A stretch of DNA of 64,000 bases from Myxococcota bacterium. Its GTDB lineage: Bacteria; Myxococcota_A; Bradymonadia; UBA7976; UBA1532. Positions 1 to 8,305 of this stretch are shown one piece after another. The position numbers and the translations under genes are program-made. The stretch covers positions 52,085 through 116,084 of the forward strand of contig JAKLJY010000006.1 of assembly GCA_023150895.1 (NCBI GenBank). The letters run 5' to 3'. Position 1 is the stretch's first letter. The number at the start of each line of letters is the position of its first letter. The notes beneath the pieces are model-generated. The model saw nothing but the letters and a program-made list of their open reading frames with translations, made no database searches and was not told the origin of the DNA.

Positions 1-627
1 GAACGCCCGGTAGGCCTCCTGCGCGGTCACCGGGGTGGGGGAGTAGATGGTGATTTTTCCCGTGACCTCTTTGCCGAGGATGATGTTCTTGCCGGTCATG
101 CAGGCGATCATCTTGACCACGCTGCTGAGGTCCTCCTGGTAGATGTCGAGGTGGACCTTCACGTTTGGCTTGAGCTTCTGGCAGTTGTTGATGAAGTCCT
201 TGCTCAGCGTAGGGGGGCCGGCAGCCGCCCCTTCGCTCTGCTTCCACTGCGGTACGCCCGACTCACCCCCCGGCGCCCCGGCCCCCGCAGCGACCGGGAC
301 CGGATCGACCGCCCCGGCCCGAGGGCCCCCCGGCGGCGGCAGGCGGCGCGCAGCGAGGCTGCCCCCGGGGGCATCCTCACCGTCGCCGGCGGCGGGTGTC
401 CCCTTGGCGCCGGGCTTGGTGGACGCTTTCGCCGCAATGCCGGACTTGAGCTTCGGGAGCTCCGGTCGCCCGACCCCCGCCGGGAACGGCGTGGGTTTCA
501 CGGTCGGCGCGGTGGTCTGCGCGAAGGCCACCGGCGCGGTCAGGACACCGACCGTGCAGAGCACGGCGAGGGCGGTCATCGCGGAGAAACGAAGAAGTTT
601 CATGGCTCTGGGCTGCACGTCGGTCAT
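1..627 (-). CDS. gspD: Type II secretion secretin GspD, N-terminal part (cut by window edge)
   Basis: Outer-membrane secretin of the type II secretion system; only the first ~209 codons lie in the window and the gene runs off the left edge. The protein opens with a signal peptide (MKLLRFSAMTALAVL..., ending in VAFAQ), followed by a long Ala/Pro/Gly-rich linker. The last visible part is a secretin N0-type domain containing LDIYQEDLSSVVKMIA, NIILGKEVTGKI and TPVTAQEAY. The first ATG (position 627) begins two bases after the gspC stop; an in-frame ATG at 603 gives a cleaner signal peptide and is an equally good start. The order gspC-gspD is the usual type II secretion order. The Pro-rich insert before N0 is longer than in enterobacterial GspD. 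Family call is based on the N0 motifs and the gspC neighbour. Confidence 0.85.
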   Translation of the reverse strand, partial: MTDVQPRAMKLLRFSAMTALAVLCTVGVLTAPVAFAQTTAPTVKPTPFPAGVGRPELPKLKSGIAAKASTKPGAKGTPAAGDGEDAPGGSLAARRLPPPGGPRAGAVDPVPVAAGAGAPGGESGVPQWKQSEGAAAGPPTLSKDFINNCQKLKPNVKVHLDIYQEDLSSVVKMIACMTGKNIILGKEVTGKITIYSPTPVTAQEAYRAF

Positions 628-629
628 GG

Positions 630-1598
630 TCACTGGATATTGAAGTCGAGCGAGATCGGCCGGCCACGGCGCTCGACCTCGAGGGTCACGTTGTTCTGGG
701 ACTTCAGCTTCTCGTACATCTCGAGCGCCTTGTTCGGGCTCGTGATTTCGTCCCCGTTGACGGCCTTGAGCACGTCGCCGGAGCGGATGCCGAGGTGGCT
801 GTAGACGCTGCCGGGGCGGACGCCGACGAGCTTGAAGCCCTGGGGCTTGCCGTCGCGGTAGTGCGGGATGACGCGGGCCTGGCGAGAGAGCTTCTCGATG
901 TCCTCGAGCTGCTTGTTCATCCACTCGCGCTCGATCTTGTAGCTGTACTCGCCCGTCTTCTGGATGCCCTCGGCCGCGGACTCCTTGCCGCCGGCGGGCT
1001 CGGGGGCCGACGGGGTGGTCGCCGTGAAGCTCGAGGCGCCGGTGGAACCGGCCACGCCCTTCTGGCCCTGCTGGCCGAGTTCGACGCACTCGTACTGACC
1101 CGAGCGGGCGACGACCATGCGCTGCCGGTAGATGGCCGACACGGTGTAGTCACCGAGGAGCTGGCCCTCTTTCACGATGCGGCTGTCAGGACTGCCGTCG
1201 TTGACGATGGCCATGGACCACTCGCGCGGCGCGGCGACCATCGTCGCGAGCAGGCCCAAGGGGCCGTCGCTCTTGCGGCAGTTGGGGTCTTTCTCGTCGG
1301 GCACGTGATCGGGCAGCTGCGCGACGCTCGTTCCGGCGTCGGCAGATTCAGGCACGACCGGCTCGGAGTTGAAGAGGTTGCGCTCCGTGATGGTGGTCGC
1401 CCACTCCTGCATATTGGCCGCGCCCGACTCGCGACGCGCCGAGGGCTTCTCGATGTCGGCCTCCAGCTTGGGGTGCGTGGGCAGCGCGGCGATGACGCCG
1501 GCGAGCAGATTGTTCGCCACGCGCGCGGACAGGTAGGCGATCGCGGCGAGGACCACGAGGTTGATCGCCCAGAAGTAGCGTTTGATCAGGTTCTCCAT
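630..1598 (-). CDS. gspC: Type II secretion inner-membrane protein GspC (PulC-like, PDZ)
   Basis: Inner-membrane component that links the inner-membrane platform to the secretin. The 322-residue product has a short cytoplasmic start (MENLIKRYF), one membrane segment at about residues 9-28, a homology-region (HR) domain with the typical ITERNLFNSEP and LGLLATMV stretches, and a C-terminal PDZ domain (GFKLVGVRPGSVYSHLGI, SGDVLKAVNGDEI). Length and domain order match the GspC/PulC family. The ATG at 1598 was chosen because it starts directly before the membrane anchor and has GGGAG about 7 bases upstream; the reading frame stays open further upstream but encodes nothing recognisable. It overlaps no neighbour and is followed after two bases by gspD. 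A sigma-54-like promoter and two palindromes lie in the 199-bp gap upstream. Confidence 0.9.
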   Translation of the reverse strand: MENLIKRYFWAINLVVLAAIAYLSARVANNLLAGVIAALPTHPKLEADIEKPSARRESGAANMQEWATTITERNLFNSEPVVPESADAGTSVAQLPDHVPDEKDPNCRKSDGPLGLLATMVAAPREWSMAIVNDGSPDSRIVKEGQLLGDYTVSAIYRQRMVVARSGQYECVELGQQGQKGVAGSTGASSFTATTPSAPEPAGGKESAAEGIQKTGEYSYKIEREWMNKQLEDIEKLSRQARVIPHYRDGKPQGFKLVGVRPGSVYSHLGIRSGDVLKAVNGDEITSPNKALEMYEKLKSQNNVTLEVERRGRPISLDFNIQ

Positions 1599-1620
1599 GC
1601 ACGCTCCCGAACTGGCGCCT

Positions 1621-1636
1621 ATCAAGGACCATGCCA
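1621..1636 (-). promoter_or_regulatory. Sigma-54-like (-24/-12) promoter candidate for gspC
   Basis: Read on the minus strand the site is TGGCATGGTCCTTGAT. It has the -24 GG of TGGCA and a TTGA in place of the -12 TTGC, with the correct 10-base distance between the GG and the -12 dinucleotide. The predicted transcript start falls roughly 10 bases before the gspC ATG. One -12 base deviates from consensus. The adjacent NtrC-type activator gene and the two palindromes 90-150 bp upstream support the assignment, but it is inference. Confidence 0.45.
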
Positions 1637-1723
1637 TGTCCGCCGGCGATGGCCCGCGGATCCCGCGCTGGCCGGATCGCTCAATGTCCGTGCGAAGGCG
1701 GTGCATTCCGGCCGGACGGCGCT

Positions 1724-1778
1724 TGCCAATTTGGCACCCGTCCGCGCCGGCCATCCCGGGCGATTGTCAATTTGGCAA
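1724..1778. promoter_or_regulatory. Two imperfectly repeated palindromes, candidate activator binding sites
   Basis: TGCCAATTTGGCA (1724-1736) is a perfect palindrome around one central base. TTGTCAATTTGGCAA (1764-1778) is the same element with one mismatch. Their centres are 41 bp apart, close to four helical turns, so two dimers would sit on the same DNA face. They lie about 120 and 160 bp upstream of the predicted gspC transcript start and just after the end of the NtrC-type regulator gene, a typical arrangement for enhancer-like sites of sigma-54 activators. Confidence 0.6.
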
Positions 1779-1797
1779 GGTCAGCGGCGGCGCGTCG

Positions 1798-3204
1798 TCA
1801 GTCGTCCTTCCCGTCGATTTTCCGGTATATGGTCCGCGTCGCGATCCCCAAGAGCTGGGCCGCCCGGCGCTTGTCGCCCCCGGTGTAGCGGAGCGTCTCG
1901 CGAATGACCCGCCGTTCGATCTCCTCGAGGGGGGTCCCGAGGGCGAAGCTCAGGCCCTCCTGCGGCGGTTCAGCGCCGGTCATGGTCTCGGGCAGGTCGT
2001 CGAGATCGATGACGGTGCCCCGCGCGAGGACCACCGCGCGCTCCATCGTATTGACGAGCTCCCGCACGTTGCCGGGCCAGGGGTAGTCGACGAGGGCGTC
2101 CATCGCGCGCCGCGAGATGCCCTCCATCGGCTTGCCGTTCTGCTCGGCGAAGGCCCGCAGGAAGTGGTCGGCGAGCAGGGGGATGTCCTCTTTGCGGGCC
2201 CGCAGGGGCGGCAGCGTGATGGCGATGACGTTGAGGCGGTAGTAGAGGTCCTCTCGAAACTCCCCGGCCCGCACCTGCTGGGCGAGATCGAGGTTCGTCG
2301 CCGCGACGATGCGGCAATCGACGCGCAGACTCTGGGCGCCGCCGACGCGCTCGTACTCCCCCGACTGCAAGACCCGCAGGAGCTTGACCTGCACGTGGGG
2401 CGCGAGCTCTCCGACCTCGTCGAGGAAGAGCGTCCCCCGGTGGGCGCGGGCGAAGCGCCCCTCCCGGGTGCTCGTCGCGCCGGTGAACGCGCCGCGCTCG
2501 GCGCCGAAGAGTTCGGCCTCGATGATGGACTCGGGCAGCGCACCGCAGTTGACGGCGACGAACGGACCGTCCGACCGGTTGGACATCCGGTGAATCGCGT
2601 GTGCGAAGAGCTCCTTGCCCGTGCCGCTCTCGCCCATCAGCAACACGGTGGCCTGGCTCGGCGCCGCCTGGCGGGCCGTTTCCATGACCTTGCGGAGCGC
2701 GGGCGCGTTGCCGACGATGCCGGACCGGGGGCGTTCGCCCTGCGCGTCGGCGAGCTGAGCGCGGAGCGCCTTGTTCTCGGCGAGCAGCGCCTGCTTCTCG
2801 AGCACCCGCGCGACGACCCGCTCGATCTGGGCCCGCCGGAAGGGCTTCGTGATGAAGTCGTACGCGCCTTCACGGACGGCCTCGACCGCCCGCTCGATGG
2901 TGCCGTAGGCGGTCATGATGACCACCTCGACCTCGGGCGTCAGCGCCCGGGCATGCTTCAGGAGCTCGACGCCGCTCATCCCCGGCATCATGAGGTCGCT
3001 CAGGATGATGTCCACGGGACTCTGACGCAGCAGGTCGAGCGCCTCGCTGCCGTTCGTCGCCGGCAGCACGCGCAGCCCGAGCTTCTCGAAGATCTTCACG
3101 AGACTCGCGAGGTTTGCGGTGTCGTCGTCGACGACGAGAATCGTCGCGCGCGCGCCGGGCGGGGGGGTCGCGTCGGGCGCCGGTCGCTCGCTTTGGAGGC
3201 TCAT
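1798..3204 (-). CDS. NtrC-family sigma-54-dependent response regulator
   Basis: Two-component response regulator that activates sigma-54 RNA polymerase. The 468-residue product has a receiver domain (residues ~20-135; phospho-acceptor Asp70 in ILSDLMMPG, Lys120 in FITKPF), an AAA+ domain (Walker A GESGTGKE 191-198, the sigma-54 contact loop GAFTGA 238-243, Walker B LFLDEV ~259-264) and a C-terminal Fis-type helix-turn-helix (RRAAQLLGIATRTIYRKI). All catalytic signatures are intact. ATG 3204 is preceded by GGAAGAGAG; a GTG at 3231 would add nine residues. No kinase gene is immediately next to it; the nearest kinase genes in the window are at 10.1-11.7 and 38.4-39.5 kb. The next gene downstream is gspC, and the gap holds twin palindromes, so control of gspCD and possible autoregulation is a reasonable inference. 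Confidence 0.93.
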   Translation of the reverse strand: MSLQSERPAPDATPPPGARATILVVDDDTANLASLVKIFEKLGLRVLPATNGSEALDLLRQSPVDIILSDLMMPGMSGVELLKHARALTPEVEVVIMTAYGTIERAVEAVREGAYDFITKPFRRAQIERVVARVLEKQALLAENKALRAQLADAQGERPRSGIVGNAPALRKVMETARQAAPSQATVLLMGESGTGKELFAHAIHRMSNRSDGPFVAVNCGALPESIIEAELFGAERGAFTGATSTREGRFARAHRGTLFLDEVGELAPHVQVKLLRVLQSGEYERVGGAQSLRVDCRIVAATNLDLAQQVRAGEFREDLYYRLNVIAITLPPLRARKEDIPLLADHFLRAFAEQNGKPMEGISRRAMDALVDYPWPGNVRELVNTMERAVVLARGTVIDLDDLPETMTGAEPPQEGLSFALGTPLEEIERRVIRETLRYTGGDKRRAAQLLGIATRTIYRKIDGKDD

Positions 3205-3307
3205 CGGCGCGCACTCTCTTCCGGTCCGCACGGGAGGTCAACCCCCGCCGGCGGCCCCGACCACCACTTTTGCACGGGGTGGCTGTGATCCGGTCGCGGG
3301 AGTGGTT

Positions 3308-3313
3308 TAGAGT
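3308..3313 (+). promoter_or_regulatory. TAGAGT -10-like element just before the GTG start at 3322
   Basis: TAGAGT ends eight bases before the GTG start of the ATPase/TPR gene. If used as a -10 box, transcription would begin at about 3320, giving an essentially leaderless mRNA. No convincing -35 is visible and there is no Shine-Dalgarno sequence before the start. Similar hexamers stand before 30449 and 55599. Confidence 0.3.
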
Positions 3314-3321
3314 CCCCGGCC

Positions 3322-6300
3322 GTGGAGCGGTTGCTTTCTTACATCGATGAACACCTCACCGAGCTGACGGGCGACTTGCTCCCGTCGCTGCTCGACGTAG
3401 ACGCCGTCTATCGGGAGGTGCAGGGGAGCCTCCTCGCCGCCGGCGTCCACCAGGCGCTGTGGCACTTCACACAGTACGCCCGGACGCGCGATGCCCAGCA
3501 GCTCGAGGCGGTCTGGCGGGCCATGCAGTCCATGTGGCCCCCGGACCGCTTCTACTTCAGCTCGGTGGTGCGGGTCGTCTTCGGGTTCGAGGACCTGCTC
3601 GCGGTTCGCACCGTCCGGCAGTTTCACGATCCCGAGCTCTTTCTCGACGAACTCCGGCTGATGAGAGTCGTGGCGCGCGAGGCCCTGTGCACGCTGTCGG
3701 ACCGCCTCCAGGGCCGGTACGGCAATCCGCTCCCCGGCGAGCACCGCTCGGAGCACCATACCCTGCCGGTCGTCCCCGTCCCCCGCATGTTGCCGACCCG
3801 TGGCGGGCAGGTCCTCGAGCTCGCGCCGCTCGCCGTCGACGTCTCGCCGGTCGCCGGCGACGTCGAAGCACGATTGCCGACGCCCCGGAACACCGGCACG
3901 TTGACGGGGCCCGGGGCCGTGCCTGCGCTCGGGGTCGAGGCGTTCGTCGGCCGCTCTGCGCCGATCGCCCGTCTCTGGGAACGCCTCGCGGCCGTCGGCG
4001 CGCCCGGCGCGGCGCACCATGAGGTCATCGGCATCAAGGCGCCGGACGGCTACGGAAAGACGCGGCTCGTTCAACGGTTCGAGTCGCTGATCCGGACGGA
4101 GCTCGGCGTCGCCCCCCTCGTCCTGCGCGGGCGGGCGCCCCGCCTGTTCTCGCTGCCGCTGTGGCCGGTCGCTCAGCTCCTGCGAGGGTACTTCGAAGTG
4201 CCGATGGGGGCCGTCGGCCTCGAGGAGCGGGTTCGCAACGGGATTGCGCAACTCGTCGAGTACCTGCCGGACGAGGCGACCCGGCAAGCGCTCCTCGACG
4301 CGCGGGCCGGCCTCCTCGACCTGCTCGGCGATCCGGACACGCTCGCCCGGAGCGCCCGCCTCGATCCGCGGGCCGTCGGTCTGCGGCAGAAGCGCGCGCT
4401 CGTGGCGTTCGTCGAAGCGGTCGCCGCCCGGGCAACGGTCGAGACCAACGCGCCCCTCCTCCTTTTCGTGGAAGACACGGGCGAGATGGACGGGCCGTCC
4501 TGGGAGATGCTGCACCACCTGTTGACGCACGTTCGTCCGCGGGTTCGCATGATGCTGGTGCTCACGTATCACGGGCACGCGTTCGTGCCGGCGGAACTGG
4601 GGCGGTATGCCGGCTTCACGGAGCTCGTCCTCGACCCGTTCGACATGGGCGACGGGGAGGCGCAGATCGACGCGTTGCTCGAGCCCAACGTCCTGTCCGA
4701 GACGATGCGCTTCAGGCTGATCAGCGCCGCGAAGGGCTCGCCGTTCCTGTTGGCTCAGTACGTGCGCAGTCTGGTCGCGGACGGCGTCCTCGGGCTGCGC
4801 AACGGCACATGGTCCGAGCTCGCCTCGCTCCCGCCGGGCGAGGCGCTCCACGATCTCGGACAGACGCTCGGCGCCCGGCTGGCCGCGTTGCCCGAGACGG
4901 CTCGCGAGGTGGTCGAGATCGTCGCCGTCGTGGAAGATGCAACGGGCGGTGCGATCCTCAACGAGGTCGCCGCGAGACGGGCCATCGGGGACGACGAGCT
5001 CGAGGCGGCGCTCTCCCGGCTTTCGGCCGACGGGCTCGTCGAGGTCTCCGGCACCGAAAACGATCGCACTGTCCGGATTCCGCATGCGCTGCTCCACGAC
5101 GAGATCTACCGGCAGATGCCCGCCGACCGTCGACGCAAGATCCACGAGGACGCCGGCGAGGTCTACGGGCGTCTGGCGGGCGCCGGCGGGTTCCCGGCGC
5201 TGGCCGCCGACCACCTGGCGCAGGCCGGACACGCCAGCCGGGCGCTCCACGGCCTGCTCGACGGGGTCGACCGCTGCGTGCGCAGCCACAACCTGCTCGG
5301 CGCCACGGAGCTGTGCAGCCAGGCGCTCGATCTCCTGAAGGGCCTCGGTCGGGACGACCAGGATCGCTTCTTGTTCCACGTGCTTCTGCGCCGGGAGCGG
5401 GTGCTGTCCCTGATGGGGCATCGGGAAGCACAGGGGGCCGACCTCCGCAAGCTCGAGCCGCTGGCCGTCAAGGTGGCGACCGAGCACGAGCGGACGCAAC
5501 TCGCCTTCCGCCGGGCTCGATTCTCGATTCAGGGCGCGGCACACGACGAGGTCGAGAGCCTGCTCCTGCCGCCGGGCGCACGTCCGACCGCGCGGGCGCT
5601 TTTCGTCCTCGGGGTGAACGAGTGGCAGCAGGGTCACCGCGCCGAAGCACGCGCTCTGCTGGAGGAGGCCGCCGCGGCGCGCCCGTCCGAGCTGTCGGAG
5701 CGCGTCCGGGCCCGGGTCCTGCACGCCCTGGCCACCATCGACGCCCGAGAGGGTCGGATGTCGGAAGCGCTCCACCACTTCTTCGAGTCCTGGCGTTCGA
5801 CGCGGCGGGCCGGGGACGTGCTCGGAGAAGCGCTGACGATCCAGCAGCTCGGCAACCTGTACTGGACGTGGGGTCGGCTCATGGACGCCGACCGCCTGCT
5901 CCGCCGGGCCGAGCGCCTCCTCGGCGAGGCCGGTGAGACGCGGGCCCGCTCCCGGTGCCTCGTTCAGCTCGGCAACCTCCACGCCTCGATGGGGGACTTC
6001 GACGAGGCGTTCCGTTGTTTCGGCGACGTGCTTCAATCCGCCGAGAAGGACGTCGCCCGACTCGACCACGTCGCCGCCGTCATCGGGCAGAGCCGCATCC
6101 TCGTCTGCCGGGGCAACTATGAGAACGCCACCTCGCTGGTCGGCCAATGCCTGAAGGAGCTTGCCCGGCGCCCCGTGCGGCATCCCATCATGGTCGACGC
6201 GCTCGTCACGATGGCGACGACCTTCGCCGTGGCCGCGCGGGGCAAACAGCTCGTCGTCGGCGCCCTGAACTACGCCAACGAAGCCGCCGACAAGGCGACC

Positions 6301-6672
6301 GAGATGAGCTACTTCAAAGGCCTCGTGCAGGCGATCGGTATTCAGGTCCGGGCGCTGCTCGCGCTCGGTCGCCACTCCGAGGCCGAAGCCAAACTCGCCG
6401 ATCTCGACGTCGCGTATGCGAGCGCAGTGCAGCGGGACGTTCGACTCGAGCGGCTCCGGGCCGAGGTCGAGCTGTATCGCCACGGCGTCCGTAAGGCCCG
6501 CGGAGACACGGCCGGCGCCGAGCAGGCCCGTCAGGCAGCCTGGAACGAGCTGATGGCGCAGGTCCGCTGCCTCGAAGGCACTGGGCTCGAGCGCGGTTTC
6601 CTCTCGAACATCGTGCCCCACCGCGAGATCCTGCAAGCGATGGAGCGCGAGGAGGCCGGGGCAGGAGGCTGA
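3322..6672 (+). CDS. Large P-loop ATPase with C-terminal TPR array (STAND/AAA_16-type regulator)
   Basis: Predicted cytoplasmic signalling ATPase of 1116 residues; exact role unknown. An N-terminal ~200-residue helical region without a recognised family is followed by an AAA_16-like NTPase domain beginning at FVGRSAPIARL (residue ~208). Its P-loop is APDGYGKT (~241-248, A-x4-GKT), with a Walker B-like LLLFVEDTGEMDG near residue 380. The second half (roughly 680-1110) is a series of TPR-like helical pairs (for example LGNLYWTWGRLMDADRLLRRAE, LGNLHASMGDFDEAFRCF). This architecture resembles the ATPase-TPR part of LuxR-type LAL regulators, SARP proteins and kinase-linked signalling proteins in Myxococcota, but no kinase, cyclase or HTH is present here. 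The GTG start lies just after a -10-like TAGAGT. It is divergent from the NtrC-type regulator and convergent with the cyclase gene. Confidence 0.75.
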   Translation: MERLLSYIDEHLTELTGDLLPSLLDVDAVYREVQGSLLAAGVHQALWHFTQYARTRDAQQLEAVWRAMQSMWPPDRFYFSSVVRVVFGFEDLLAVRTVRQFHDPELFLDELRLMRVVAREALCTLSDRLQGRYGNPLPGEHRSEHHTLPVVPVPRMLPTRGGQVLELAPLAVDVSPVAGDVEARLPTPRNTGTLTGPGAVPALGVEAFVGRSAPIARLWERLAAVGAPGAAHHEVIGIKAPDGYGKTRLVQRFESLIRTELGVAPLVLRGRAPRLFSLPLWPVAQLLRGYFEVPMGAVGLEERVRNGIAQLVEYLPDEATRQALLDARAGLLDLLGDPDTLARSARLDPRAVGLRQKRALVAFVEAVAARATVETNAPLLLFVEDTGEMDGPSWEMLHHLLTHVRPRVRMMLVLTYHGHAFVPAELGRYAGFTELVLDPFDMGDGEAQIDALLEPNVLSETMRFRLISAAKGSPFLLAQYVRSLVADGVLGLRNGTWSELASLPPGEALHDLGQTLGARLAALPETAREVVEIVAVVEDATGGAILNEVAARRAIGDDELEAALSRLSADGLVEVSGTENDRTVRIPHALLHDEIYRQMPADRRRKIHEDAGEVYGRLAGAGGFPALAADHLAQAGHASRALHGLLDGVDRCVRSHNLLGATELCSQALDLLKGLGRDDQDRFLFHVLLRRERVLSLMGHREAQGADLRKLEPLAVKVATEHERTQLAFRRARFSIQGAAHDEVESLLLPPGARPTARALFVLGVNEWQQGHRAEARALLEEAAAARPSELSERVRARVLHALATIDAREGRMSEALHHFFESWRSTRRAGDVLGEALTIQQLGNLYWTWGRLMDADRLLRRAERLLGEAGETRARSRCLVQLGNLHASMGDFDEAFRCFGDVLQSAEKDVARLDHVAAVIGQSRILVCRGNYENATSLVGQCLKELARRPVRHPIMVDALVTMATTFAVAARGKQLVVGALNYANEAADKATEMSYFKGLVQAIGIQVRALLALGRHSEAEAKLADLDVAYASAVQRDVRLERLRAEVELYRHGVRKARGDTAGAEQARQAAWNELMAQVRCLEGTGLERGFLSNIVPHREILQAMEREEAGAGG

Positions 6673-6684
6673 GCCCGCCCGAGC

Positions 6685-6708
6685 GCCACGCCACCGGTTC
6701 GACGTGGC
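6685..6708. terminator. Hairpin between convergent genes
   Basis: GCCACG (6685-6690) pairs perfectly with CGTGGC (6703-6708) around a 12-base loop in the 37-bp gap between the convergent ATPase/TPR and cyclase genes. No U-run follows on either strand, so it is only a weak bidirectional terminator candidate. Confidence 0.25.
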
Positions 6709-6709
6709 C

Positions 6710-8305
6710 TCAGGTGAGGCCGAGCACGCGGTACAGGGGCACGGGCCGCGACTTGCCCTTCATCTCTTTCGGGGGCCGCTCTTCGTACTGCATGCGGTCC
6801 GCCAGGGCAAAATAGACCGGATCCGTCACCAGGATCTCGCCGGCACCGGCGGCGGAGCACAGGCGCGCCGCCGTGTTCACGGTGTCGCCGATGACCGTGA
6901 ACGAGAGCGTGCGGGTCGAGCCCATGTAGCCGGCGACGACCTCACCGCTGTTGATGCCACAACCGACGTGAATCGCGTCCTCGCCATTTGCCACGCGGAA
7001 TCGATTGAAGTCCGCGAGCGCCTTCATCATGTCGAGGGCTGCGCGCACGGCACGGACCGTGTGGTCCTCCTGGCGGACGGGCGCGCCCCAGACGGCCATG
7101 ATCTCGTCCCCCACGAATTTGTCGAGGGTGCCGTCGTGCTGAAAGATGATGTCCACCATGATCTCGAAATACTCGTTGAGCATCGAGACCAGCTTCTGCG
7201 GCGGCATCCGCTCGCTCATCGAGGTGAAGCCGCGAATGTCGGAGAAAAGGACGGTCGCCTGACGGAGTTCGCCGCCCTTCTCCATCGCGAGGCCGCCTTT
7301 GACGACCTGTTCGACGAGGTTGGGCGAGAGCAGACGCGACAGGTTGGCGCGTGCGACGGCTTCGGCCTCGGCGCGCTTGGCGAGTCGGGCGTTGGCGACC
7401 TGCACGGCGGCCTGATTCGCGAAGACCGACAGGATCTGGAGATCCTTCTCGGTGAAGACCCCCGTGGCGATCTGGGTGTCGAGGTGGATCATCCCGAGCA
7501 GTTCGTCGTGAAACAGCAGCGGGACGCACATCGTGCTGCGAATGCCCTGCAGGATGATGCTGTGACTGCCACCGAACCGGCTGTCGATGGTCGCGTCGCT
7601 GCTCAGCACCGCGTGGTGCTCGTTCTTGACCTCGTTCAGGATCGTCTGTGAGAGCTCCATCTGGCCCTCGCTGCCGCCCTTGCGATGCTTGATGGCCCGG
7701 GGCACGGGCTCGCCGGCGTCGTCGAGCAGCAGGATGACCCCGCGATCGGCCGTCGTGAACTCGAAGGCCTTGTCGAGGATCTTGCGAAGCAGGACGTCGA
7801 TGTCGAGCACGCTCCCGACGTCCTGGTTGGTCTCGAACGCGATGCGCAGCTTCTCGTAATCGGCGCGGACGTTGGCTTCGAGGGGGATCATCGCCTCGGG
7901 GACGAACTGCCGGCTCCGCGCGTCGTCCCCCTGAAGACGGGCCCGAATGGCCGTCTCGTGGTTGAACGCCGGGTTGATCGTCACCTGCTTCATGGCGGCC
8001 TGGGCTTCCGGGAGGCGGTCGCCCTCGACGAAAACGCAGCGGGTGCTGCCGAGCGTGATGGTGTCCCCGTCGTTGAGCCGGGTACGCCCGGGAATGCGCT
8101 CGCCGTTGACGTAGGTGCCGTTGCGGCTGCCCATGTCCTGGAGCCAGTAGCCGCCGTCGACGAAGGTGATCAGCGCGTGTTCCTTGCTGACCACGCGGTC
8201 GAGGATCTGCACGTGCTGATCCGGATGGCGGCCGAGCGTGTTGATGGCGCGCAGGAGCGTGTCCTTCTGCACGCCATCCGGGCTGATGACGACGAGTTTG
8301 GCCAT
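6710..8305 (-). CDS. FHA-GAF-class III adenylate cyclase
   Basis: Soluble cyclase predicted to make cAMP under control of phospho-peptide and small-molecule sensing. The 531-residue product has an N-terminal FHA domain (GRHPDQ at ~25-30, VVSKEHALI, SRNGTYVNGERI at ~60-71) that binds phosphothreonine. A GAF domain follows (~150-300), then a class III cyclase homology domain (~335-510). The metal-binding Asp is in FSDIRGFTSM and the second in KFVGDEIMAVWG, whose Lys fits ATP specificity. VIGDTVNTAARL carries the Thr and Asn typical of bacterial adenylate cyclases, and an Arg follows at the expected spacing, so the enzyme looks active. Its ATG overlaps the stop of the upstream TPR lipoprotein gene by one base (TAATG), so the two are translationally coupled in the four-gene minus-strand operon 11676-6710. 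Confidence 0.92.
   Translation of the reverse strand: MAKLVVISPDGVQKDTLLRAINTLGRHPDQHVQILDRVVSKEHALITFVDGGYWLQDMGSRNGTYVNGERIPGRTRLNDGDTITLGSTRCVFVEGDRLPEAQAAMKQVTINPAFNHETAIRARLQGDDARSRQFVPEAMIPLEANVRADYEKLRIAFETNQDVGSVLDIDVLLRKILDKAFEFTTADRGVILLLDDAGEPVPRAIKHRKGGSEGQMELSQTILNEVKNEHHAVLSSDATIDSRFGGSHSIILQGIRSTMCVPLLFHDELLGMIHLDTQIATGVFTEKDLQILSVFANQAAVQVANARLAKRAEAEAVARANLSRLLSPNLVEQVVKGGLAMEKGGELRQATVLFSDIRGFTSMSERMPPQKLVSMLNEYFEIMVDIIFQHDGTLDKFVGDEIMAVWGAPVRQEDHTVRAVRAALDMMKALADFNRFRVANGEDAIHVGCGINSGEVVAGYMGSTRTLSFTVIGDTVNTAARLCSAAGAGEILVTDPVYFALADRMQYEERPPKEMKGKSRPVPLYRVLGLT

Noticed and set aside
3307..6636. A 1109-codon minus-strand open frame antisense to the ATPase/TPR gene
   Set aside because: No motif; the plus strand has a P-loop and TPR repeats.
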